From: Colius striatus
Lineage: Eukaryota; Chordata; Aves; Coliiformes; Coliidae
Assembly: GCF_028858725.1 (NCBI RefSeq)
Contig: NC_084772.1
Span: 19,197,548-19,261,547, forward strand
Length of the DNA: 64,000 nucleotides
Direction: 5' to 3'
Made by a program: the position numbers and the translations under genes. The notes under the pieces were generated by a model that ran no database searches, was not told the origin of the DNA, and saw nothing but the letters and a program-made list of their open reading frames with translations. Below, in pieces: positions 13,600 through 24,827 of the stretch; the stretch's first letter is position 1, and each line of letters starts with the position of its first letter.

Positions 13600-14258
13600 C
13601 CCCTTCTTTGAAATCATTGGCAGAAAGCTAACGTCAGCTTGCTTTAATTAAAGCCCCTGCCTGTTTATCACAGCTTTAAATCATTTCCTTCAAGCAGTCT
13701 TCAAATGAAGTTATCACTTTGTCAAAACATGATCCAAACCCACAGCTCAGGGCACAGTGGGGAGCACACAAAGGGAGAGACGTGGAGCTTGGACAGTTTG
13801 GGTGTGCTATTTGCTAGAAGCTGCCGAGCCCACCCCTCCAAGACCTTTATTTCCCCCTGCGGCAGCTGTCATCTGATCCCACGCTTGGGCTGTGAATGGG
13901 GCTCTCTGAGGATGCCAGATGTTGGGAACAAAGGTCTAAAAATAATCTTTCCAAGTAATCTTCCCATCTATCATTCAAGGAGAGCATGTGCTTTGTGTGA
14001 ACACGTGAGCCGAGAACCTGATCTAACTTGGAGTGGAGTAAAGAAGTTCAACAGCAGCTCTTGGCTTCTGCTTGGGGACTCCTGCTTTTTTTTCCCCCTT
14101 CCCTTTCCCTTCCCAGAAGCTGCACAGCAAAAAGCAGCTCCAAACTCTCCCTCCTCCCTCCCTCCCTCCCTCCCTTCCCGTCCCCCTTCCTCCTTGCTGA
14201 GACTCTTAATCGCCTGGATCTCAAAGCCAAGCTCCTTATTTGATCTCTCCTTGGGAAA
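13600..14258 (+). promoter_or_regulatory. WFDC1: Probable WFDC1 promoter and 5' UTR region
   Basis: This is the DNA immediately before the WFDC1 start codon. It contains an exact MEF2-type site, CTAAAAATAA, at 13,936-13,945, a CACGTG E-box at 14,002-14,007, and two long polypyrimidine runs at 14,085-14,114 and 14,145-14,195; the second includes CCCT repeats and has one G interruption. I see no well-placed TATA box, and the transcription start cannot be fixed from sequence alone. A MEF2 site would suit a gene known in mammals from smooth-muscle and stromal tissue, but that link is inference. Confidence 0.5.
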
Positions 14259-17200
14259 ATGGATTCCAGGGCGCTGTCAGAGATGCATTTCTGTAAAAAG
14301 CTCTTCACTGCTGCCTTGTGTGTCTTAGTTGTGCTGCCAGATTTGGGCTGTGCGAGGAGTCTCTGGAAGCGTGCTCTGCATCTGAAAGTGACGGAGAAAT
14401 ACGATGTGAGTAAACTGCAGTGGGGGGATTTTGGGGAGCTGGGGATGCTCACCCTGAAAGGGGGGGTTTCTTTACATCTCTGTTTCTTTTTAGAATAAGA
14501 ATTTGAATTCTCAGGCTGTCTCTTTAGAAATGAGTTGCATTAAGTTTCCCAGGCTGGGTGAAACTTTTGCCACCTAGCTGCTGCCATGGGAAACTTGTAC
14601 AGCACGTTTGGGACAGTGAGAAGACATTGGTACAGCTGCAGTCATTGCTTTTGCCCTGAAAATCCATAAAGCAGCAAGGGAAAAAGGAATAAGGAGAAGG
14701 GGAGTGCAAAACCTAAATCTGGGCATAGATTTAATGAAAAGATGATAGTGTGATTTATCGCTCAGAGCAGGGAGGAGGGTTCCCTGCCCAGTTCCTCCAC
14801 TCCAGCTCCTAGTGAAACATGGTAGTGGCATTGCCTAGGGCTTTGGAAATCACTGGAGCACAGAGATCTCTGCATCCAGTGTCAGAATAACGTGCTGATC
14901 ACCTTCACAGGTGTAAGGAGCTGGTCAGAGAAGTCCATTCTCATGGCTGTGCCTCGCCTGGCATGGTCACTGAGAGCAGAGCTCCTTTCTGCTGCCCTTT
15001 GTCAGACTCACGTGGGCTCTCAGCACAGTCACTGCTCTGACTGCAATAACTCAGGGCAGTTGTGCTGGAATTGAAACAGGAGCAGGAATAAGTGAGTGGA
15101 GAAAATGATGATGCTGGGTGTTTTCCTTGGTGTGCTTGGGCCAAAAGACTCTTAGAAATGGCCATGGAGGAAATTTGGGGGGGGGAAGGGAGAAAAAAGA
15201 ATGAGAAGAATGTGATAGTTTGACTTTCAGGACCTGCTATTTAGAGAGAAAACAAAAATGGAAAGTTTGACTTATTCCTTAAGAGTCTTCTTAGAAGCCA
15301 GCACTGACCTGAGGCTTCTGCTCCTTCCAAATCACTTAGGTAGAAGCCCCAGCCATTCTATTTTCTCATGCTCGGGTTTGATTGTGTCTTCCAGCCATTG
15401 CATGTGCATAAACAACTCCTTGGTGTCACATGAAGATTCTGCCACCTGTTTCCTGTAGCCACATATAAAAGCTTTTCATTTTAAAAGGATGCTTTTGTGC
15501 CCATGACAACTAGAGTGATGTCTGGGGAGATGGCTGCATTTTGTTTGTGAGATTGCTGCCTCAGAAGTGTGACACAGGGCTTTTGCCCCTGCTGACTGAA
15601 CTGAAATATGGTGCTGTTGTCCCCTTGAAATTTTGCAGAAAATATTGTGTCAGCATTTGAAAGGCACCCCAGTATCTTACATGAGCTTTTCCTCACTGTA
15701 ACCTGCCTTGGGACAAGATATCATTTAGTTTGCACTTTAACTGGAAAATGGTGATGTGAAGAGCTGGCTTTCCTGCACAATCACTCCCTGGAAAGGGTGT
15801 TTGTTAGTCTGTTATTTTGACATATTTCAATGTGAAGCTCAAATTCAGTAGGAGCCATGAAGTAAATGACCCAGAGAGATCCGACAGGCATAGAACAGGA
15901 ATTTACATGTTGATCTTTAGATAATGTGTCTGTAGAGACACAGAGCTTCCTTCCCTGAGGGTATATCCTCTTCTTTCAATTTACAGTTCTTCAAAGGACT
16001 GTTTTTTCTGGCAGGCATGAATGCAGGTGCTACTGCTCTGGCAAGCAGTTGCTCACATTGACAGAGACATCATATCTAAGGAATAAAAGAAAATGCTTTT
16101 CTTTTCCCTTCTCAAAGCCTTGTAAGGTGTCCACTCTCCATCCTCTTACCCACTAAAAGTCTGGTTTTGGCAGACCTTCTTGTTTTCTTTTCTACCAAAC
16201 ACTACAGCTTGAAATCCCACCAGTTTGGAAATCTGAGGCTGTGGGTGGAACAGCTGATCTGTGAGTCAGTTGAGTAGAGCAATAACAGATGGAGACGTTA
16301 CAGGAGCGTGCAACCATACAGGAACTGGGCCATAGACATCCCTGGGGGGCCCACAGAAGGACATGGGCAAGGGCTGCAGGAGTAAGGACTTGACTGAGGG
16401 TTATGTTGTCTGAGCCCAAAAAATCTGAATCTACAGCAGGAAGAATGCATCAACCAAACTGCTGGCCACAGAATGACAAGCAGGTGTTACCATGAGGAGC
16501 TGGCTAGAGGTCTGGCCAAGAGCTCTTCATTGAAGTGTCTGAGGGAGGGTGGTGGTTGGTAAGGAGGGATGGAGTGAGAACAAAGGGAAAAAGAGGAGAA
16601 GGAATGCAGTTAGAAAAAACTGTCAGTCACAGTGGGATGGAGGAGCTGGGCTTTCAGCTTGTAGCAGATCCATGTATTTTACAGCCAGAGAGACTTTGTC
16701 ATGTGTAGTGATTTGCAGGTGGTGTTCTGCAGCCCCCACACAGGCTGTGGACTGTTCCCAAAGGGCAGAGAGAGGGAGCTACCTGTGAGTGGGCTTCAGT
16801 TCATTGTCAAGACACCCACATGCCTAGTAGGAAAACCTGGGTCAGCCTTGATTTTGTTCCAGTGTCAACTGTATCAAGCATTTTAGGAAAAAGAAATCCA
16901 GCCTTCTTTTAAAGATTTCCAGGAATGAAGAATTCCTCACAGCTGCTGTAATCTCCTTCCCAATATTGATGTACCCTCCAGCTAGCTGTCATAGATCAGC
17001 ACTGAGATACTCTCTTCCTCTACCAGATTAGCACACTTCCCATGAGACTTCTGTCCCATGTATGCCTCAGAGTAACATATGATCAGAGCAGCCCTCAGCC
17101 TCTCCTTTGAAACCTGCATGCACACATGGAAGTCTTGCACTGTACTCCCAGCTTTCCGGTCCTCTAATGACTATCATGCATCTCCTTGGAGCCCATCCTT

Positions 17201-20200
17201 ATTTTGCAGCAATCTTCCATTACTGCAGACACCAGAACCAAAACTACTAATCCAGAGCTAGCAGCAGGACAATATTATTCCTATTGTTTCAGCCTTAACC
17301 TTCAGATTATGTAACTCTTCTGCAGCCTGATGTTTGCAACTTGGATCACTGGTGATCTACGTTTCTCCAGGTCTTTGGTAGAAATATCACAGGGCTCTAA
17401 ATTCCTCCTGAATGTGTATTGTTTCAGAGAAAAGTGGTTTATGGACAGTGTTTGGAAATACCTGCCAGGAGGAGAATGAGTGACTGGAGGCTGGAAATAA
17501 GCCTGGTGTGTGATCTTGAGGGTGGCTTTGCAGAATATGAATTAGCACAGAATTGTGCTTTGACACAAGCCCAGAGTCCAATTTCAGGTATATTAATAGA
17601 ACAGATCTGGGATTTTGGGGAGGCAGACTGTTGAAAATATTGGCTGAGAGTGAATGATTGCATTCAGGTTTTTCCTACTCATCTTTCCTGACCTCTAGGG
17701 CTCCTCAGATGAACTCTGAACTTTTCCCCTTACTTTGCTTCTGGATATCTCTGAGGCAGATTGTCATTGCAGTGATTTAATAAGCCTCCATGGGAAACAG
17801 CAATTTGCCTTCTGCACTGAAAATTATTCATAAGGAAGAAATTTTGACTGTTGTCACAATCTGTAAAACCAATAAATCCCAGCTGTAGATCCCAGCCAAA
17901 CTGTGAATCCTGGGAGAGCTTTTAAAAAGACCTCGTAACCCATACCTGGAGACATCCTTAGCCAGGCTATTTTGGGAATGAAGGAATCCTGTTTCCCACA
18001 GGGATGATTTATGCATACAGAAACCAGTGGCAATGGATTCAATAGACCAAATGCACAAATATGGGAGCTTTTTTTACCTTGAGATTTGAAAGAAAAGGGT
18101 TCAGAGCAATAGGTTAACAGAGTAAATGGGCAGGGAGGTCATGAGGTACAAAGTTATTTGGCTAAAAATGTTACATTGTTCCCAAACGGAAATCATCTCA
18201 TTCATTGAGCCAGCTGCTCATTGTGATCTTGGCTTCTTACTTTCTGAATCATCTGTGAAGCAACTGCAGTAGTTCTTTCAGGTTTGTTGGGTTGGGGTTT
18301 TTTTCCATGTATGTTGTTTTTTTGCCAGTATTAATTTGGACACGTTTCACTCTGCAGCTGACATTTCAAATAATAGAATAGTAAACTGACCTTCCAGGGT
18401 AGATGCTCCCTCCAGCAAGGAGACTTGTGAAATGTTTGGAGCCATATAGATTTGCTGTTAAATGCTCACTTATATATTTAGTCCAAGCATTTTCTCAAGT
18501 TAAAATCCCAACAACAGCAAGAAAAAAGTGGACCCTGCAACATCTTCCCTTCAGAAGCACACTGTTTCAAGGCTGGAGTGCTCTCAGCTTGTGAGGAGTG
18601 GGGTGGTGTGATAGCTCACATCTTGATTAACATCATCAAAATTAGGAATATTTCTTTTTCAGTTGTATTTTGTGGTACTAATCCATGGGAAAACAAACTC
18701 ATGGAAGGGGCTTTGAGCAGTTTCCCTTCCACTGAATGGAAATAACTAAGGAAAAGGCAGAATAGTTTACTGATGCTGTGAACAGGACAGGAAGCTGTCA
18801 TCTGTGCAAGCGTTAGGAATCCTCTCTCTCACACACACATGTTATTTAACCAGTTACAGATATAACCAGGATATGGATTTTCTTTAATGTACACCTTGTA
18901 ACAGAAATTAAAACTTCTAACCACCTTTTCTCTGTGCCTCTGCACTGACTGACAACCGCTGTGCAACCAGGCAGCCCAGCACCTTGGCTGCTCTCTGTTT
19001 TCCCCCAGCTATGGTTCACAGAACAGAGGGAAGCTTCCATGTAAGAACCACCGCCTTATCAATGGGATTCTATGCTGTGTACAGTATGGAAGTCACATTT
19101 CTCACATCAGTACCACAATGTGCATCATTATTTTTGTGGTGCCCCTTGGGCTTGTCTTCGTTCTCTAGAGAGGGAAGGTGATGCTCTTTTCCCTGTTATG
19201 GATAATTGCTGGTGGCTTGGTCCCCTGTGGCAGCAGGGGCCACGTGGGCCAGCAGTCAGTCCTTGGGACAAAGGGCATCCTGGGGCCTCTCCTATGACAT
19301 TTTTTTGGGGAGTACACGTGTGTACATGCTGTTTCACCAAGGCACACATGTCCCACAGAAAACTTTGGGAGGCTGCAACAATGAGGATGTGACAGCATGT
19401 AGATAAAAAGGGACACTGGTCTCACTTCAAATTTCTTCATAGTCTGATGGTGAAATTTCGTTGAGATCCCCTTGGGAACAGTTGCACCATGTTGTTTCTT
19501 GGAATAAAAACCCCAGATGTTCTTCACTGATTTTGTAACACAACACTGATGAGGCCATGTGTATGTAGGACTCTCACTCAACAGCCTGCTAACGAGTGCA
19601 TGGCAGTGCTCACTTCATACCTCTGGCTACGTGCTCATCTCTTTCAAAAGTGCAAATCCAGAATCCATCTTCTGATTTGATGAGAGCCTCTTAATATTTA
19701 TTACTAAATCTGATAACTGGTTGCCCTTTGAGTACTTTGTGCTGCTCTGGAGAGTTGAGCTCAAGCCCAGGGGCAAGTAGTTTAGCCATAGGTGAGAAAG
19801 GAGTGGGTTTGTGTGATTCACCTCTCTGTTGGAAGGCGTTGGCTGCTTGCTGAGATGCTGCCAGTGTGAACAGTACCTGAATGCTGCCCCTTATAAATGT
19901 TTCTGGTAAAATCCTGTGCTTGTTAAAGCACTTTAAGTCTTCCTTGTGCTTTCCATGTGCAACGAGCAGCTGGGCTCCTTTCTTCTGTAGTTAAATGCAG
20001 CCTCATCTTCTTTGGAATTGAACTGACATCACCCACACAGATCTCACCCAGATAATCTCGTGTTCTAGAAATGGTCTCTAATTTAGCAACCCAAGACTCC
20101 ACAGTGGGTGCTTGAAAGATTACCCTATAAATTCTGCTGCAGAAGAAGGTGATGAAGATAGAAGGAGCCTGATGAGGAGACAAGTGCTACCTGGGACATT

Positions 20201-23200
20201 AGTTCCAGGTCTCATTTGGAGACATAACCTCAAAGCAGCACAGTGTCATTTACACTGCTTTGCTATCTCAATGTCTTGGTGTGCTCATCATGAGGATGCC
20301 AGGAGCCTTCCTCTCTGTTTCCCAGACAAGTACAAAAGACTTTAAAGGGTTTTGGTTTGGGGTTTTGTTACCTCCTTATTATCATAATCTCAAATTATAA
20401 ACTAATTATAGTTCCATAGAACAATTTGGTGGGAAAGTGTTTCCAAAGCAGTGTGCTAAGGTGATGACACAGCTCTCCCTTCAGTGTGCTTGGGAGAGCT
20501 GCATGGCTCACTCTTCTCCCAGATGAACCCCTTTGAAAAGCACTCATCTATCTCAACTGACGCGACATTTGGTGTCCACCTTGTGCCAAACCTTTGTTTC
20601 CTTTTCTTTTCTTTGCAAGGATTATGAGTACCCTCTTCATTCTCACAGTTCCCACTACCAGAAGAACGACCGGTGCCCGCCGCCGCCGCAGACGCTGCCC
20701 GCCGGGGCCTGCGAGGTGCCCAGCTGCCGCTCCGACTCCGAGTGCGAGAGGCACAAGCGCTGCTGCTACAACGGCTGCATCTACGCCTGCCTGGAGTCTG
20801 TGCAGCCACCCCCAGGTACAGTGAGCCCAAGCTGGTAGAGAGAAGCATGCAGAAATGATGGTAGTCATCCCCGTGAGCTTTGGGGCGTGGGTGGGTGTGA
20901 GCTGAGGGTAGAAGCTTCAGTTCCACACTCCTGATTTCTGGGATAGTGGCTGAAGCAAAAAATTGTCTAAAGCCAGCTGATGTTGCACAATTTCCACCAG
21001 TATGAATGGTAGAAATCACTTGAGGGCAGTTCTTTTCCTGAGATTATGTGCTCAGGAAAAGGTGTAATCCCAGTCTGAATTCATTCTCACAGAAGCAAGG
21101 CAGCTATCCCATCCGACCCATGCAATGGAGGATGAGAAAGAGAAGCTGCTCTGGCCCTTGCAACACCAGGTCCTTGTGGCCCTGGGTAACATCCATGGCT
21201 CTCTTGCCACTGGAACAACAAGGACATGCATATAAGCATCTTGCTGAAAACTCAGATCCATCCTTCATCCCTCATCAGAGGAACTCTGTGGTGTTTCCAT
21301 GACCGTGCACCCTCTGGCTGTTCCACCTTCACTCTCAGGTTTGGTGTTTCTGTCTTTTGCAGTTTTAGACTGGTTGGTTCAGCCCAAACCTCGCTGGCTG
21401 GGAGGAAATGGGTGGCTTTTGGATGGCCCAGAGGAAGTCTTACAAGGTACAGTATGTTTCTCTGCAACATCAGAGTTTACACAGAGGCACTAAATAATGT
21501 GCTCATCACATACAGGGCTTGCCAGGGATGTTGAGCTGCTCAGGATGCTGGTATCTGTCTGGAGTTTCAGAGGAATGATGCTGTGTGGTGCAGGGGTAGT
21601 AAATCAGTTGAGTTTGATGGCTATGGCTCACCAAGCAGAGCACTGGGAATGCTCCAGGGAACGGATCTTGACATAAGGAGAAATATACATCTTCTTTTTT
21701 CTTTGTTTTTTAGTGAAAAGGGCTTGACATATTTTCTGGCAGCTTCCTGATAGACTGTGAGTGGACTTGGACTGGGAGATCTTTTAATCCAGAGCAGCCT
21801 CATCACACAAATACCTTGAGCTGGGGTTGGGGCTCTCAGGTCTGAAGGCTGCTTTGAACCAGAGCCCTGGTAAACTGCTGCAGAGCTGTGTCAAGCTGAC
21901 ATGGAGCTGGCAGCATCTAAACTTGAGGGCTGCTAATGAGATTGGTCTTAGCTTAACTCCCTAGGGAAAGCTCTTTTAGTTCATTTTTTTTCCAATACCT
22001 CCAATTGAAACGAGGTGGCAGTGGGGAGGTGGGAAGAGAAGCTTTCTTGTATGAGACGTTTTCAGATGCATGTATGCCTGAAGTTCTTCATTTCTTCATG
22101 GAAAGCCTATTGCAGCTTTTGATCAGCTTTAGTGGGACACAGGTAGTGCCAATAAATTACCCTGTTTAGGCTTGCACAGCTGCTATCAGACTCTCTGAAC
22201 CTTGACTCATCTATTATGGAAGCTCCTAGTTCTTCAAGAGACATTTCTGCTTCCAGCTCATTGGAGTTGCACTGCTAGAAATAAGATAAAATAGGTTCCT
22301 CTTCATCCATCCCTGTCATCCTTGTGTTATTTGTTCTTATCTTAACACCTTCATCTCAGCTTGAGGGAGTAATTAGTGAAATAAGAGCCATCAGTCATGG
22401 CATGAGAATTACAGCAGAGGTCACTGAAATTAACATCCTGGCAAATGAAAGAGTGGAGAGTCCCTGCATAGCTGATGCATTTAATGGACACAAACACTGC
22501 CCATGAGTCCTGCTTCCCTTTCTTATCCTGCTCTGCACTTGCTGGATATCCAGGTTAAAGGAACATAAATCCTCTGTTTGTGACAGGGGGTGCCATGGCC
22601 TTACTCCATAATGAGTCACATCTGAGGTTTCCATTCATCAGTGAGAACAAAGCAGCAAGCTGTCAGCTTCCTGGTCATATCTCCCTGATTCCTCACCCAG
22701 CCTGAAACACTGTCTGGACCAGACTTCAGGCTGCAGGGAGGGAATAGCTGTGTGGAGAGAGCACACACTAGCACGAGCACATTGGGCAGAGCTTGTTTGT
22801 CTTCAGTGCTCCCACAGAACCTGCACAACAGGCTGTGTGAAGGGTGTTGTCACAGGTCATGGGGCTGACCCATGATCCCCATATCGGGCTCGACACGTCA
22901 GTCTATGTAAGATGTGAAGTGGCTCACCTGCTCTGCCAGGCCTCTGGGGAGGTGTTGGCTCCTTGGTACCCTTGCATGGGAAGTAACCTGAGAGCCTGCC
23001 TGGGAGGAGATGCAGGTGAAGGTGTCTCTGTTGTCACGTTTTGGTTACTCATGGATGGTACAGCCATGGTTTGTGACCTGTAGGCTTCTTTTGCAGCTGA
23101 GGCCTGCAGTACCACTGAAGATGGAGATGAGCCCCTGCATTGCCCCACAGGGTATGAATGTCACATCATCAACCCAGGTAACACAGCTGAAGGAATCCCT

Positions 23201-24827
23201 AACAGGGGCCAGTGCATCAAGCTCCGTGGAAATCCAGGTCAGTTGACTGGAAGCCTCCTTTCCTTTCTTGTTCTGTCAGGCAAACACTATGTCTGGTGGT
23301 AAATCTGGTTTCACGGGTTTCCTGGGTTTTCTGGGCAGCCTGAGGCCCCAGGGCAGTGTGTGACAGCTCAGCTGGGAGACAGTCCCCACTCTGCAGCAGC
23401 CTCGCATCTCTGATGCTATTGATATTGCCTGAGCTATGTGAAATACCCAAAGCAGGGGGTGTGTTTCTTCTTTGCTCTGTATGCCAGTGTCATCTGGGAT
23501 TGTGTAAGCAGAGCAGGTAGCAACCTGCATGTGCCATTATTCCACAGCACAAAAGTTAGAGATATTTATATATTACTACACACTTACCTAAGAAATGAGT
23601 TTCAAATTCCAGTTTTGACTTCTGACACTACTTTCTGCATCCAAAGCCTTGTTCCCTTAGTTCTGACAGCACTTTTGCTCAACCCCTCTCAGGGAAAGTG
23701 AGCCATGTCCACATAGCTCTGTAATCTAAATAGATTTGTATGAGGTTTATAGCAGCCTGCACTACTTCTGCTGCAGAGATCTTTCATTTTCCTGTTTGTG
23801 AGCTTAGATTTTCTGTACCTGTAACTCCTCTGTGCTGTCCACAGAAGGCTGGGGTTTAGCACAGGGATGAAGGCTGACTGGGCATGTTCTCACTACGTAC
23901 CTTCTTTTTCAGATGGACGCAATCTGAGGCATAAGTATTACAAGGAATATTTTGGTAAGCCACTGGCATGAGGGGTTTGCTATTATGAAGCTTTATAGTT
24001 ATTGCATTGCTCACAAGGAATTTGCTGCTTATGAAATGAAGGTTTGTACATAGCAAAAAGAGATTGTTTAGTCTCAACTCGCCGTGCCTTGGTCAGAAGA
24101 TCTTGTTTTAAGATGTGCAATGTCCTGGCTGTGGTCTCCTGAGAATTAAAACCTCCAGCTGTGACACAGTGTGTTAAATGGTGCAGCCTTCTGCTGGGGG
24201 CTCCACCAAGGGATGAGAAACCCCCAATCCAATAACCCTGTGTTATTTTTAAGTATAGTTTTGTAGCTTTGCTCATGGTTCAGGACTCCTTACAGATGAA
24301 CAGAAAACTCTGGCAAAAGCAGGGTGTTTTGTCAAAAGCTTGTATTGTGGTGTGTGATAACAGATGGCTGGAGCCCAATGAATCAATCACAGGAGGTGTC
24401 AGGTCCCTTGCACAAAGTGATCAATACACATCTCAAGGAAAGCAGGAGGATCTTCCAGAAGATCCTTTTCCTCATGGCTTCAAAGCTCCTGGTTTCTGCT
24501 GACTCTTGGATCTGGAGGGGAACAGTCAGATCAGACTGGCTATAACTAGACAACATCTTTGATATGACAAGACTTATGAGCAGATACATTTTGCCAGTTT
24601 TGATACACCTATGAAATAATTTCCTTTCCCCTGTGCAGTGGGCTATCACAGCTTTCCCAGAGAACTGCAATGCAATGACACCAGTAAACTGTACTGCTTA
24701 GAGAAGCTTGAGAAGACATTTGCCACAGACTAACTTAAAATCTAACTTTGCTGATGTTTATTTGACAGGGAGCAATTCCAACAACGTGGTTGGCTATGTG
24801 AAAAGCCAGCAGAAGCATTTAGGATAA
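14259..24827 (+). CDS. WFDC1: WFDC1 (ps20), WAP four-disulfide core domain protein 1
   Basis: A secreted WAP-domain protein, known in mammals as prostate stromal protein ps20. Six coding exons join in frame: 14259-14405, 20620-20815, 21363-21446, 23097-23237, 23913-23954 and 24769-24827, all with GT-AG introns. The total is 669 nt or 222 residues; human is about 220. Exon 1 gives a hydrophobic signal peptide (about residues 14-32), then RSLWKRAL, resembling the human mature start. Exon 2 carries the WAP domain with eight cysteines (residues 68, 80, 85, 91, 97, 98, 102, 106) and the PPPP stretch at 69-72. Exon 3 encodes the family-typical DWLVQPKPRWLGGNGW segment. Exon 4 has a further cysteine cluster (146, 158, 164, 182), and exons 5-6 give a basic tail ending QQKHLG. 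The ATG at 14,259 is chosen because it directly precedes the signal peptide. Exon joins are by eye; identity rests on clear resemblance to the recalled vertebrate family. Confidence 0.96.
14406..20619 (+). other. WFDC1: WFDC1 intron 1
   Basis: The first intron is the largest of WFDC1, about 6.2 kb, bounded by a gtgagt donor and a pyrimidine-rich ttctttgcaag acceptor. I find no further coding exon and no recognisable transposon in it. It includes a G/A-rich purine tract around 15,176-15,215 and a T-rich stretch near 18,285-18,325. First introns often carry enhancers, but nothing specific is supported here. Confidence 0.7.

Larger units (their letters stand above)
1..13600. other. Intergenic DNA upstream of WFDC1
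   Basis: I see no exon of a recognisable gene in this stretch on either strand. Open frames are short (139 residues at most), look low-information, and lack conserved motifs or a chain of splice-compatible neighbours. The human neighbour on this side, KCNG4, would show long potassium-channel exons, and none is present. Contents I can name are one CR1 LINE 3' fragment at 10,336-10,738 and a 30-bp alternating purine-pyrimidine tract at 13,237-13,266. The rest is AT-rich unique-looking sequence that may contain enhancers or non-coding exons I cannot recognise. Confidence 0.7.

Noticed and set aside
13705-14328. 207-codon open frame overlapping the WFDC1 start, as a separate gene or upstream ORF
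   Set aside because: It runs through the promoter polypyrimidine tracts, gives a low-complexity protein with no known domain, and overlaps WFDC1 out of frame. It would matter only if the transcription start lay before 13,705, for which there is no evidence.
20456-21019. 187-codon minus-strand open frame
   Set aside because: It is the antisense shadow of the GC-rich WFDC1 exon 2 and its flanks; the protein is arginine- and alanine-rich only because of base composition.
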